Shown in pieces: positions 10,322 through 18,404 of a stretch of 64,000 nucleotides of DNA. The notes beneath the pieces are model-generated. The model saw nothing but the letters and a program-made list of their open reading frames with translations. It did not search any database and was not told the origin of the DNA. Origin of the DNA: Qipengyuania xiamenensis (GTDB lineage: Bacteria; Pseudomonadota; Alphaproteobacteria; Sphingomonadales; Sphingomonadaceae); the NCBI RefSeq assembly GCF_019711495.1, contig NZ_JAIGNM010000001.1:558001-622000 (forward strand), written 5' to 3'. Positions within the stretch are counted from its first letter, which is position 1; each line of letters begins with the position of its first letter. The translations under genes were made by a program, and so were the position numbers.

Positions 10322-11686
10322 CTAATCTGCAATGGATTCAAGTACATCGCGCGTGAACGAAGCGATATCGAAGCGCGAACCTGCAGGATCTTCACCCCTT
10401 CTGACGATCACCACGTTCAGACTCGGGACGATAATTATGAACTGCCCGCGATTACCCATTGCGGCGAAGGTGTCGCTCGGGATGCCCTCGGACTTATTGA
10501 GGAGCCAGAACCCCGCGCCATAACCGAACGGGCCGTCGGGTTGAGGGCCACTGGGGGTGGAGACATATTCGACCCAGCCCTCGGGCAGGATGCGCGTGCC
10601 GTCCGGCAGGACGCCGTCGTCGAGATAGAGCTGGCCGAGCGCCATCAGGGAGGGTGCGGTCGACCAGACCTGTGATGAAAGAATGTAGTCCCCAGCAAGA
10701 TCTGTTTCGGCAATCGTCGCGGACATGCCGACCCGGTCGAAGAACGCTTTCGGAGGGTCAAGCTCGAAAGTGTCCTTTATCGCTGCGACTGCTGCCAGCG
10801 TGTCGTTGTTAGCATACCGGTAGACGCTGCCCGGTGGATGCACGAGCGGCCAATCCAATGCCGTCTCCGAAACGCTGCCGCCCCCGAAATAGAGTGGGTC
10901 GGTCCTGTTGCCGGGAGTGTCGGAATAGCGGCCCGACGCCATGCGAAGTAAGTGATCGATGGTGATCGACCTGCGTGGATCATCCGCATCTAGACCGAGA
11001 CCGGCCGAAGCATTGACGTCCGCCTCGCCCCGGTAAACCGCGGCGCCTACCAACGTGGCCGCGATACTTTTCGCGACCGACCACGTTCTCTGAGGCGTAA
11101 AGGCTGTGAATGGCTCACGGTACTGCCAATACTGCCTTCCGTTGACGCTCATGGAAATAGCGGTCGTCCGTGTTCCTTCGCCGTAATTCGTGAGCATCGC
11201 TCCACCGAATACACGTTGGAGAGCAGGAGGATTGATCCGCGAATGGTAAAGGACCATGCCCTCCTCAGGAAACATAGGCAGGGTTTCGGGCCGCGTAGGC
11301 GACGCCTCGCCTAACTCAGACAGGCTGCATCCGCCCTCCTCACGATGCCAGGCGATCCGGTTCGGCATGTCATCCGCCCACTTAACTTCGACACGCGAGA
11401 GGACGCCGGCACCGCCCCGTGTCCGGAATATCTCGTACTCGAGTTCAGGAACGATGGCATCAAGTGGCGCCTGAATGCCTGTAAGCTCCCACTCCTCGAC
11501 GCTTTCGACGGATCGCGGCACGCCGAAGGTTTCGGAGCTCGACAGTGCACTGCACAGGAACAGCGCCTTGTAGCCTGCCGCAAGCGCGCGGTCGTAGCGG
11601 GCGTCGATTTCCTCCTGTGTGGTCGACTGGGCAAATGCCGACGAAGCGGCGAGCAGCGCCGTGGCTGCGAGAGCGGTCCTGATCAT
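10322..11686 (-). CDS. Beta-lactamase-fold serine hydrolase, exported
   Basis: 454 residues with a cleavable signal peptide (AATALLAASSAFA, ending near residue 19). A lineage-specific N-terminal region of about 120 residues precedes a class C beta-lactamase / penicillin-binding-protein-like domain. Visible catalytic motifs are S203-V-A-K206 (WSVAKSI, nucleophile and general base) and Y291-A-N293 (YRYANND); a weaker third motif lies near GNRGQF. The family includes esterases, D-amino-acid peptidases and carboxypeptidases, so a resistance role should not be assumed. ATG 11686 overlaps the stop of the upstream gene by 4 bp, making it the last gene of the operon that begins at 14085. GC appears somewhat lower than in the neighbours. 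Confidence 0.88.
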   Translation of the reverse strand: MIRTALAATALLAASSAFAQSTTQEEIDARYDRALAAGYKALFLCSALSSSETFGVPRSVESVEEWELTGIQAPLDAIVPELEYEIFRTRGGAGVLSRVEVKWADDMPNRIAWHREEGGCSLSELGEASPTRPETLPMFPEEGMVLYHSRINPPALQRVFGGAMLTNYGEGTRTTAISMSVNGRQYWQYREPFTAFTPQRTWSVAKSIAATLVGAAVYRGEADVNASAGLGLDADDPRRSITIDHLLRMASGRYSDTPGNRTDPLYFGGGSVSETALDWPLVHPPGSVYRYANNDTLAAVAAIKDTFELDPPKAFFDRVGMSATIAETDLAGDYILSSQVWSTAPSLMALGQLYLDDGVLPDGTRILPEGWVEYVSTPSGPQPDGPFGYGAGFWLLNKSEGIPSDTFAAMGNRGQFIIIVPSLNVVIVRRGEDPAGSRFDIASFTRDVLESIAD

Positions 11687-12834
11687 GCGGCGGAGGATTG
11701 CAGCGGGTGCGCCTGCGAGTCAAAACTTCCTGTATCGCCGCCCGTCCAATGCTCCATCCGGAGCCTGGCCATGTCCGGCAGGAAATCCGCGAGCTCGAGC
11801 AATCCCGAACAGACATGCGCACCGGGCTGTGGCCCCGTTCCATCGCGAAAGCGCCGGATCAGCGCAAGTGCGGCGAGTATGGGAACATAGGGCCCGCGAT
11901 TGGCGTCGGCACGCAGCGTCCACATGCGCTGCAGTGGTTCGCCCGAAGGGCCCTCCCCTGCGACCCTGACCGTCATTGCGCCGCGATCCGAACCTATGGG
12001 ACGCACGATCTCGGCCAGTTTGAGCATAGGCAAGGCGAAGGGACGCAAGTTCTCGAGCCAGCCCCACCGGACGGGGAGCGAGCAGAGCCACAGTCCGACA
12101 TGCAGCAGCCCGAGCTCCAGTCCGGCAAAGAACTCTGCCGACTGGCGCGGCTTGTAGCGCTCTACCAGCAAATCCTGCTCGGGCGTATCGCAGACCGAGG
12201 CCCAGCGTTTGCCGATGCGTGGAATGTCCTCGCGGTGCATGCCGCCCCAACCCGGCATTTCCTGCCATTGTCCTTCGCGGAAGACGCGGACCGGCTTGCC
12301 GACATAGGAAAGGATCGCTTCCACGACCGAACGCCCGCGCGGTGCCCGATTGCCGGGATAGATGCCTACACGGATCGTATCGATCGCCTGCCACCCTGCC
12401 GTAAGGTCGTCGATGACCGCGTGGCTGAGCGCAGGGATCGAGCTGGCGCCCGTCACCAGCGACACACCTGCCTCTGTCGCCTGCCGATCGAAACGTGGAA
12501 ATTTCGACACGAAGTCCCGGCCATCGGCGAGGTCGAGATAGTCGATCCGGGCGCCGATCGCGGCGTCGATCAACCTCGTATGCGACAACTGGAACGGTCC
12601 TGCCGCATCGATGACGAGGTCATATCCGACCAGATCGACCGATTTGACCGCATCGCGATCTATGCGCGCCAGCCCGACCTTTGCGGGCAGACGCGCCGCA
12701 AGACTTTCCAGCTTGCGCAAGTTTCTCGCCGCGAGCGTCAGTTCGATGCCCTTCTCCCCCGCAGCAAGCTCGGCGAGGCGCGAACCGAATACGCCGCTCG
12801 CCCCGACCAAAAGAACCTTGAGCGCTCTAGGCAT
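11683..12834 (-). CDS. Saccharopine-dehydrogenase-like NAD(P)-binding protein
   Basis: 383 residues opening with a Rossmann nucleotide-binding motif (VLLVGASGVFGSRLAE, about residues 6-21) followed by LTLAARN. The next conserved parts (DLVIDAAGPFQ, YLDLADGRDFV, TGASSIPALSHAVID) are those of saccharopine-dehydrogenase-like and trans-acting enoyl-reductase-like proteins. The substrate is unknown. ATG 12834 was chosen because the Rossmann fold begins there; upstream in-frame sequence overlaps the DUF4166 gene and has unrelated composition. Start and stop overlap both neighbours (8 bp with the DUF4166 gene, 4 bp with the serine hydrolase), so it is translationally coupled. Confidence 0.85.
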   Translation of the reverse strand: MPRALKVLLVGASGVFGSRLAELAAGEKGIELTLAARNLRKLESLAARLPAKVGLARIDRDAVKSVDLVGYDLVIDAAGPFQLSHTRLIDAAIGARIDYLDLADGRDFVSKFPRFDRQATEAGVSLVTGASSIPALSHAVIDDLTAGWQAIDTIRVGIYPGNRAPRGRSVVEAILSYVGKPVRVFREGQWQEMPGWGGMHREDIPRIGKRWASVCDTPEQDLLVERYKPRQSAEFFAGLELGLLHVGLWLCSLPVRWGWLENLRPFALPMLKLAEIVRPIGSDRGAMTVRVAGEGPSGEPLQRMWTLRADANRGPYVPILAALALIRRFRDGTGPQPGAHVCSGLLELADFLPDMARLRMEHWTGGDTGSFDSQAHPLQSSAA

Positions 12835-13483
12835 CGCGGAATACTCCCGACTGGTAGACCATTTCCCCGAGCAAGGGGTGGACGAGGCTGAGCGAGAATT
12901 CGAACCGCCCTTCACAAAGGTCACGGTGGCGAACCACCGTCCGGCCCGGGCCAATCCAGTGCGGCAGGCGCAGGCGGACGGGTCCGATATCGAGGAAGTA
13001 GTGATCGCTACGGAATTCGAGGCCGTCCTCGATCGCCACAACCTTCAGTGCCATTCCGATGCCGCGCCCGAGATATTCCTCAAGCCCCGACTTGCCGGCG
13101 AAGCGCTTCGCGCTGTGGATCACCTGCGGGAAGCCGCGCTTGCGACCATAAATCCTCGTCCAGCACTGGCCACCGCTCGCCCCATCTTCGCTGACCGAGA
13201 CCGTGGCAGGCACGCCCTTGTCTGCATGGAGAGGCAGCGGAGCGCCGATCACACGGCACAGTTGCGCCAGCATCCAGCCTGCGCGGCTGAAGCGGACCTC
13301 CTCGATAATGCCGGGATAGATGGCGACCTTGGCTTCAGCGAGACGTTTCGAGAAGCGCCTCTGCACTGCGAGGGGCAGCCCACGCCATTCCTCTTCGCCG
13401 ACAAGGGCCCGGAAGCGCGTATCGTAGGCCTCGCCGCCCCTGAGTGGCTCGACCTTTCCGACTTTCTGCAGCTGCGCCTGCAT
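12827..13483 (-). CDS. DUF4166 domain protein
   Basis: 218 residues matching the DUF4166 pattern: FRALVGEEEWRGLPLAVQRRF near the N-terminus, then a middle section with W-x-R-I-Y, and HWIGPGRTVVRHRD before a conserved FEFSLSLVHPLLGEMVYQSGVF close to the C-terminus. In other bacteria this domain is often fused to a saccharopine-dehydrogenase-like domain; here the two parts are separate overlapping genes (12827-12834), supporting a common task. ATG at 13483 has GGGGAAG upstream. No catalytic residues are known for the family, so function cannot be assigned. Confidence 0.82.
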   Translation of the reverse strand: MQAQLQKVGKVEPLRGGEAYDTRFRALVGEEEWRGLPLAVQRRFSKRLAEAKVAIYPGIIEEVRFSRAGWMLAQLCRVIGAPLPLHADKGVPATVSVSEDGASGGQCWTRIYGRKRGFPQVIHSAKRFAGKSGLEEYLGRGIGMALKVVAIEDGLEFRSDHYFLDIGPVRLRLPHWIGPGRTVVRHRDLCEGRFEFSLSLVHPLLGEMVYQSGVFRDA

Positions 13484-13518
13484 TGCACTTCCCCTTTGTT
13501 GCCCCTTCGACGGGGTCG

Positions 13519-14085
13519 TTATTTCTTACCCTTGCCGGGCCTCCATCCGATCACCTTCACGATGCCCGACCCCAGTCCGATCAGCGTCATGAGCGCGCCC
13601 TTGGGCACGTTCAGCATCTCGTCGTGCCAGCGCGACATCGTCGAGACGAACTCGAGCATGTCGGCGAGCTTCTGGCGGGCCTGCGGGCTGATCTTGGGAT
13701 CGTTCGCCGCCTCTTCGTTGCAAAGCTTGAGAGCGGCCTCAGCCGGATCGATCTCGCGTTCCTTGCGGCCCTTGGCGATGCGCGTCGCCATTTCCCAAAT
13801 GTCGGCTTCGGCCGTGAAATGATCACGGCGCTCTCCCAGCACGGGCACACGCTCGATCAATTTCCATGAGAGCAGCTCGCGGATCGAGTTCGAAACGTTC
13901 GAACGTGCGAGGCCGAGCGTGGCAGCGACCTGTTCGGCATTGAGTGGTTCGTCGGAAATGAACAGCAGAGCGTGGATCTGCGCCACCGAGCGGTTTACGC
14001 CCCACTGGCTGCCGAGATCGCCCCAATGCAGCACGAAGCGTGCAATCGATGGCGACAATTCGATCCTGTCACTTTTTTCTGTCAT
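13519..14085 (-). CDS. GbsR/MarR-family transcriptional regulator
   Basis: 188-residue winged-helix repressor-like protein. The HTH spans about residues 38-85 (NRSVAQIHALLFIS, EPLNAEQVAATLGLARSNVSNSIREL, WKLIERVPVLGERRDHF), and a helical C-terminal part ends in a basic tail. The opening SIARFVLHWGDLGSQWGVNRSVAQIHALL is the signature of the GbsR subfamily. ATG 14085 is preferred over TTG 14112, because the ATG lies at the predicted transcription start and inside a perfect palindrome. It is the first gene of a four-gene operon ending at 10322, so it probably controls that operon and itself. The effector is unknown. Confidence 0.87.
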   Translation of the reverse strand: MTEKSDRIELSPSIARFVLHWGDLGSQWGVNRSVAQIHALLFISDEPLNAEQVAATLGLARSNVSNSIRELLSWKLIERVPVLGERRDHFTAEADIWEMATRIAKGRKEREIDPAEAALKLCNEEAANDPKISPQARQKLADMLEFVSTMSRWHDEMLNVPKGALMTLIGLGSGIVKVIGWRPGKGKK

Positions 14086-14093
14086 GACAGAAA
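14076..14093. promoter_or_regulatory. 18-bp perfect palindrome over the regulator start codon, probable autoregulatory operator
   Basis: TTTCTGTCATGACAGAAA is identical on both strands. The central ATG is the start codon of the GbsR-type regulator (14085-14083), and the outer bases overlap the predicted -10. A dimeric winged-helix protein bound here would block its own promoter. Confidence 0.75.
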
Positions 14094-14120
14094 TGTCTGC
14101 CCAAACGGGCAAAGAGTCAA
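14092..14120 (-). promoter_or_regulatory. Promoter of the regulator operon, predicted leaderless
   Basis: On the - strand the -35 is TTGACT (14120-14115) and the -10 is GACATT (14097-14092), separated by exactly 17 bp. The -35 is strong and the -10 weak. The expected initiation point, six or seven bases past the -10, falls on the A of the ATG at 14085, and there is no ribosome-binding sequence, so the mRNA would be leaderless. Confidence 0.55.
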
Positions 14121-14130
14121 GCGGATAAAC

Positions 14131-14165
14131 AAAAAGGCCGGAGGATTTCTCCCCCGGCCTCTTTT
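14131..14165. terminator. Terminator of the ribosomal-protein cluster (usable in both directions)
   Basis: An 11-bp stem from 14135 to 14160 (AGGCCGGAGGA pairing with TCCCCCGGCCT, one G-U when read on the - strand) with a short loop. It is flanked by five A on the left and CTTTTT on the right, giving a U-tract on either strand. It follows rplQ by 23 bp and ends the long translation operon. Confidence 0.9.
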
Positions 14166-14187
14166 TGTCTCGGTATGGAGCCGCGGC

Positions 14188-14607
14188 TTACGCGTCTTCC
14201 ATTTCCTCGTCGGTCATGACGGGGCCGCTGTCCTGGCCCTTGGCGTCGACGTCGCGGTCGACGAATTCGATCACGGCCATGGCGGCGGCATCGCTGTCGC
14301 GGTAGCCGGCCTTGATGACGCGGGTGTAGCCGCCGTCACGGTCCGAATAACGCTCTGCCAGAACGTCGAAGAGCTTCTTGAGCTGCGTTTCGTCCTGAAG
14401 CTTGCTCATCGCAAGACGACGGTTCGAAAGACCGCCACGCTTTGCGAGCGTGATCAGCTTTTCGATGTAGGGACGCAGTTCCTTAGCCTTCGCCTGCGTG
14501 GTGAGGATCTGTTCGTGCTTGATGAGCGCGGCGCTCATGTTGCGGAACAGGGCCTTGCGGTGGCCGGTCTTACGCTGAAGCTTACGGCCTGCAATTTTAT
14601 GACGCAT
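14188..14607 (-). CDS. rplQ: 50S ribosomal protein L17
   Basis: 139 residues opening [22 protein letters not shown], the invariant L17 start, with the usual [18 protein letters not shown] segment. A family-variable acidic tail ([15 protein letters not shown]) follows. L17 lies near the exit of the peptide tunnel. It is the last gene of the alpha operon, 92 bp after rpoA, with a strong terminator immediately downstream. Confidence 0.97.
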   Translation of the reverse strand: MRHKIAGRKLQRKTGHRKALFRNMSAALIKHEQILTTQAKAKELRPYIEKLITLAKRGGLSNRRLAMSKLQDETQLKKLFDVLAERYSDRDGGYTRVIKAGYRDSDAAAMAVIEFVDRDVDAKGQDSGPVMTDEEMEDA

Positions 14608-14632
14608 TGTACTTCCTTTTTCGTTCGTAGGG

Positions 14633-14680
14633 GGCCCGTTCTAGGTAGCCCGATACGGGCCGGATTAACGGGTCCGGCCC
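14633..14680 (-). other. Two overlapping, mutually exclusive hairpins between rpoA and rplQ
   Basis: GGCCCGT (14633-14639) can pair with ACGGGCC (14655-14661). GGGCCGGA (14657-14664) can instead pair with TCCGGCCC (14673-14680), a perfect 8-bp stem. The two helices share bases 14657-14661, so only one can form at a time. No U-tract follows either. Confidence 0.55.
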
Positions 14681-14699
14681 ACTCCCGTGTATCTCTGGA

Positions 14700-15755
14700 T
14701 TAGCCGAGAAGTTCCTGTTCGAGCTTCTTGGCCATTTCCTCGATGTTCTCCGGCGGCCAGCCAGGGATGTCCATGCCGAGGCGCAGACCCATCGACGAGA
14801 GCACTTCCTTGATCTCGTTGAGCGACTTGCGGCCGAAGTTCGGCGTACGGAGCATCTCGGCCTCGGTCTTCTGGACCAGGTCGCCGATGTAGATGATGTT
14901 GTCGTTCTTGAGGCAGTTTGCCGAACGGACCGACAGTTCCAGCTCGTCGACCTTCTTGAGGAGGTAACGGTTGAGCTGGTTCGTGTCGCTTTCCTGCGGC
15001 TCTGCAGCCTGGCCGATCATGGCCGAGCTGGGCTGCGGGATGCCGTCTTCGAAGTGGACGAACAGCGTCAGCTGGTCCTGGAGGATGCGCGCGGCATAGG
15101 CCACTGCGTCTTCCGGGGTAACGGTGCCGTCGGTTTCGATGGTCAGCGAGAGCTTGTCGTAGTCCAGTTCCTGGCCAACGCGGGCGTTCTCGACCTTGTA
15201 GCTCACCTGGCGAACCGGGGAATACAGGCTGTCGACCGGGATGAGGCCGATCGGCGCGTCGGCCGGACGGTTCATCACTGCCGGGCGGTAGCCCTTACCG
15301 GTGTCGGCGGTCAGTTCCATGTTGAGCGTGGCGCCTTCGTCGAGGTGACAGATTACGAGGTCCTTGTTCATGACCTCGATGTCGCCCGAAACGGCGATGT
15401 CGCCAGCCTTCACTTCGCCCGGGCCGGTGGCCGAGAGCTGAAGGCGCTTCATGCCTTCACCTTCCATCTTGAGCGCGATCTGCTTCACGTTCAGGACGAT
15501 GTCGGTGACGTCCTCGCGCACGCCTGCGAGCGAGGAGAATTCATGCAGCACGTTCTCGATCTTGATCGAGGTGATGGCTGCACCCTGCAGCGAGGACAGC
15601 AGGACGCGACGCAGCGCGTTGCCGAGCGTGAGGCCGAAGCCGCGCTCGAGCGGTTCTGCAACGAAGGTCGCCTTGCGGTCCTTGTCGCCACCGTCCTTGA
15701 TGTCGAGGGTGTTGGGTTTCTTGAGTTCCTGCCAGTTCTTGATGTTGACGGACAT
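14700..15755 (-). CDS. rpoA: RNA polymerase alpha subunit
   Basis: 351 residues. The N-terminal assembly domain (about 1-235) includes [25 protein letters not shown], the alpha dimerisation signature. A linker leads to the C-terminal domain (about 265-330) with the DNA- and activator-contacting helix-hairpin region [20 protein letters not shown] and [13 protein letters not shown]. It nucleates polymerase assembly and contacts UP elements. It sits between rpsK and rplQ, as in other bacteria. The gap before it (107 bp) and after it (92 bp) both contain hairpins, which may adjust polymerase-subunit expression separately from the ribosomal proteins. Confidence 0.98.
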   Translation of the reverse strand: MSVNIKNWQELKKPNTLDIKDGGDKDRKATFVAEPLERGFGLTLGNALRRVLLSSLQGAAITSIKIENVLHEFSSLAGVREDVTDIVLNVKQIALKMEGEGMKRLQLSATGPGEVKAGDIAVSGDIEVMNKDLVICHLDEGATLNMELTADTGKGYRPAVMNRPADAPIGLIPVDSLYSPVRQVSYKVENARVGQELDYDKLSLTIETDGTVTPEDAVAYAARILQDQLTLFVHFEDGIPQPSSAMIGQAAEPQESDTNQLNRYLLKKVDELELSVRSANCLKNDNIIYIGDLVQKTEAEMLRTPNFGRKSLNEIKEVLSSMGLRLGMDIPGWPPENIEEMAKKLEQELLG

Positions 15756-15782
15756 GGATTTCCCCTGGTGTGGATGCGGGCA

Positions 15783-15849
15783 GGACCGGAGCTCTCTATC
15801 GAGCGTCCGGTCCGTGAATGTGTCGGTGGCTCAGCGTATCCGAGCCACC
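15783..15849 (-). other. Twin perfect 8-bp hairpins between rpsK and rpoA
   Basis: Hairpin one pairs GGACCGGA (15783-15790) with TCCGGTCC (15806-15813). Hairpin two pairs GGTGGCTC (15825-15832) with GAGCCACC (15842-15849). Both lie in the untranslated gap upstream of rpoA. Neither has a U-tract, so they look like mRNA stability or processing elements rather than terminators. Confidence 0.6.
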
Positions 15850-15862
15850 AGGCAGGTACGGA

Positions 15863-16252
15863 TCAGACGCGGCGACGCTTGGAAGGACGGACCCCGTTGT
15901 GCGGGATCGGCGTCACGTCGCGGATCGAGGTGATCGTGAAGCCCACTGCAGCGAGACCGCGCAGTGCACTTTCACGGCCCGAGCCCGGGCCCTTCACTTC
16001 GACTTCGAGGGTACGCACGCCGTGCTCGGCAGCCTTGCGGCCTGCGTCGTCGGCGGCGACCTGTGCGGCGTAGGGAGTCGACTTGCGGCTGCCCTTGAAG
16101 CCCATCATGCCAGCGCTGGACCAGCTAATGGCATTGCCCTGTGCGTCGGTGATGGTGATCATCGTGTTGTTGAAGCTGGCGTTGATGTGCGCGACGCCAG
16201 AAGAAATGTTCTTCTTGTCGCGGCGCCGAATACGGCCGGGTTCGCGTGCCAT
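15863..16252 (-). CDS. rpsK: 30S ribosomal protein S11
   Basis: 129 residues with the S11 core: [28 protein letters not shown], then [15 protein letters not shown] and the end motif [19 protein letters not shown]11 lies on the platform of the small subunit near the E-site mRNA. It follows rpsM by 56 bp and is co-transcribed with rpoA. Confidence 0.98.
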   Translation of the reverse strand: MAREPGRIRRRDKKNISSGVAHINASFNNTMITITDAQGNAISWSSAGMMGFKGSRKSTPYAAQVAADDAGRKAAEHGVRTLEVEVKGPGSGRESALRGLAAVGFTITSIRDVTPIPHNGVRPSKRRRV

Positions 16253-16308
16253 GGTGTGTAATCCTCTATTCTATCAAGAAGGGAAAAGCTTGTCGGACGA
16301 GCCGAAGC

Positions 16309-16677
16309 TTACTTCTTCTTGCCGGCGATCGGCTTGGCCTTACCCTTGCGGGTGCGGGCGTTGGTGTGGGTGCGCTGGCCGCGAACGGGCAGACCGGCAC
16401 GGTGACGAAGGCCGCGATAGGAACGCAGGTCCATGAGGCGCTTGATGTTCATCGCGGTTTCGCGACGAAGGTCACCTTCTACCGTATGCTCTTCATCGAT
16501 GGTTTCACGAACGCGAAGCAGCTCCTCGTCGGTGAGGTCCTGGACACGCGTGGCGTGATCGATGCCGAGCTTGTCGGCGATTTCGACAGCCTTGGTACGG
16601 CCGATACCGTGAATGTAGGTGAGCGCGATGATAACGCGCTTGTTTGTGGGGATGTTTACCCCGGCAATACGAGCCAC
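16309..16677 (-). CDS. rpsM: 30S ribosomal protein S13
   Basis: 122 residues with the S13 signature: [26 protein letters not shown], the helix-two-turn-helix region, and the basic C-terminal tail [23 protein letters not shown] that reaches the P-site tRNA. It is the first gene of the alpha segment and is separated from adk by the gdhA and SRPBCC genes, which is unusual. A 287-bp gap upstream probably carries its promoter. Confidence 0.98.
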   Translation of the reverse strand: MARIAGVNIPTNKRVIIALTYIHGIGRTKAVEIADKLGIDHATRVQDLTDEELLRVRETIDEEHTVEGDLRRETAMNIKRLMDLRSYRGLRHRAGLPVRGQRTHTNARTRKGKAKPIAGKKK

Positions 16678-16964
16678 TTAATTCTCCATGCTCCACAGGG
16701 TCTCTTGAAGCGGGACCCCATCTCAACGCTTTGTTTTCATTGACTCTGACGGACGCTGGTAGCGCAAAAAGCCCGGATGGCGTGCACAAAGGCTGTCGCC
16801 TGCCGGACTCACCGCAAGTGTCGAATGAAAGGCGCGCTTAGTAGGATTCGCTTCTCGCGTCAACAGCCAGCGCGCGCAAGCAGCGAGGCCGCCGATATGG
16901 GCTGCCTCCGCCAAGTTTCAAGGACAAGTCCTACACGCGGCTGCCCGAGAGGTCAAAATCGGCC
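16678..16964 (-). other. 287-bp gap between gdhA and rpsM with a possible promoter
   Basis: No gene is visible. A good -35-like TTGACG lies at 16863-16858 on the - strand, but the following region (17-bp spacing gives TAAGCG; TACTAA lies 14 bp away) offers only a poor -10. A small hairpin (GGGTC/GACCC around 16699-16717) sits near rpsM. The gap would need a promoter if gdhA has its own terminator, which I cannot see. Confidence 0.35.
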
Positions 16965-18317
16965 TCAAACGACACCGAAAGCCAGCATCGCATCGGCAAC
17001 CTTCCGGAATCCCGCGATATTGGCGCCGCGGACATAGTCAACATTGCCATCATCGTCGGTTCCGCTTTCCACACACTTGTCGTGGATGTCCTGCATGAGG
17101 CCGGTGAGCATGGTGTCGAGCTTCTCGTGATCCCAGCTGACCCTCTCCGAATTCTGGCTCATCTCGAGCCCTGATACCGCCACCCCGCCAGCATTGGCGG
17201 CCTTGGCCGGACCGAAAAGGATGCCCGACTTGCGGAACCGCGCGGACGCATCGGCCGTGCTCGGCATATTGGCGCCTTCCACCACCGCCATCACACCATT
17301 GTCGAGAAGCGCCTTGGCGCCGTCATCGTCCAGTTCGTTCTGGGTCGCGCAAGGCAGGGCGATGTCGCAGTCGACATCCCAGGGCGCCTTGCCTTCATGG
17401 AATTCGGCACCATCGAACTCGTCGACATAATTGGAGATGCGTCCGCGTTTCTCGATCTTGAGCGTCTTCACCCAGTCCAGCTTCTCTTCGTCGATCCCGT
17501 CGGGATCATGGATGAAGCCGTCGCTGTCGGACAGGGTGAGGACCTTCGCGCCCTCGCCGATGAGCTTTTCCGCCGCGTGCAGGGCGACATTACCTGATCC
17601 GGATATGACTGCGCTCTTGCCTTCGAGGCCCTCGTCGCTGTCCTTCAGCATTTCGCGCAGGAAGTAGACGACACCATAGCCGGTAGCCTCGGTCCGCAGC
17701 TTCGAGCCGCCGTATTCACTGGCCTTGCCGGTCAGCACCCCTTCCCAGCGGCCGGTGAGCTTCTTGTACTGGCCGAAGAGGTATCCGATTTCGCGCGTGC
17801 CTACGCCGATGTCACCGGCGGGCACGTCCCGGTCCGGACCGATGTGGCGGAACAGCTCCGACATGAAGCTCTGGCAGAAGCGCATCACCTCGCGATCGGA
17901 CTTGCCCTTGGGATTGAAGTTCGAACCGCCCTTCCCGCCGCCCATCGGCAGGCCGGTGAGCGAATTCTTGAAAGTCTGCTCGAACGCGAGGAATTTCAGG
18001 ACACTCTCGTTGACGTTCTCCGAGAAACGCAGGCCGCCCTTGTAAGGGCCGACCGCGTTGTTGTTCTGCACCCGCCACCCGCGCTCCACGCGAACATTGC
18101 CATCGTCGTCCTCCCAGCAAACGCGGAAGGAAACGATGCGGTCGGGCTCGGCAAGGCGGCGGAGGATCTCCGCCTCGTGATATTCCGGATGATCGGCGAT
18201 GAAGGGGATGATGTCCTGCGCGACATCCTCGACTGCCTGGACGAACTCGTCCTGGCCGGGGTTACGCTTGCGGACACCTTCGATGAAAGTGTCGAGGTCG
18301 GGTATCTTGTCGGGCAA
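16965..18317 (-). CDS. gdhA: Glutamate dehydrogenase, hexameric NADP-type
   Basis: Interconverts 2-oxoglutarate plus ammonia and glutamate. The 450 residues match the bacterial 447-residue class. Landmarks are GWRVQNNNAVGPYKGGLRF, the substrate lysine region GLPMGGGKGGSNFNPKGKS, DVPAGDIGVGTREIGYLFGQYK, TGYGVVYFLREML, and a Rossmann ISGSGNVALHAAEKL at about residues 238-252. The second-domain motif with cofactor preference suggests NADP(H), but this is not certain from sequence alone. Its place is odd, between adk and rpsM inside the ribosomal cluster. ATG 18317 follows GGAG. Confidence 0.94.
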   Translation of the reverse strand: MPDKIPDLDTFIEGVRKRNPGQDEFVQAVEDVAQDIIPFIADHPEYHEAEILRRLAEPDRIVSFRVCWEDDDGNVRVERGWRVQNNNAVGPYKGGLRFSENVNESVLKFLAFEQTFKNSLTGLPMGGGKGGSNFNPKGKSDREVMRFCQSFMSELFRHIGPDRDVPAGDIGVGTREIGYLFGQYKKLTGRWEGVLTGKASEYGGSKLRTEATGYGVVYFLREMLKDSDEGLEGKSAVISGSGNVALHAAEKLIGEGAKVLTLSDSDGFIHDPDGIDEEKLDWVKTLKIEKRGRISNYVDEFDGAEFHEGKAPWDVDCDIALPCATQNELDDDGAKALLDNGVMAVVEGANMPSTADASARFRKSGILFGPAKAANAGGVAVSGLEMSQNSERVSWDHEKLDTMLTGLMQDIHDKCVESGTDDDGNVDYVRGANIAGFRKVADAMLAFGVV

Positions 18318-18404
18318 TTGCTTCTCCGGGCGAGACGGGTTGCGGAGATCTTCCGCTTTCGCAATCTACGCCCGGACAGGCTTTTCGTTCATAGGAGCGG
18401 AGGC

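Noticed and set aside
16678-16964. A tRNA or small RNA gene in the gdhA-rpsM gap
   Set aside because: No cloverleaf, CCA end or strong terminator was visible.
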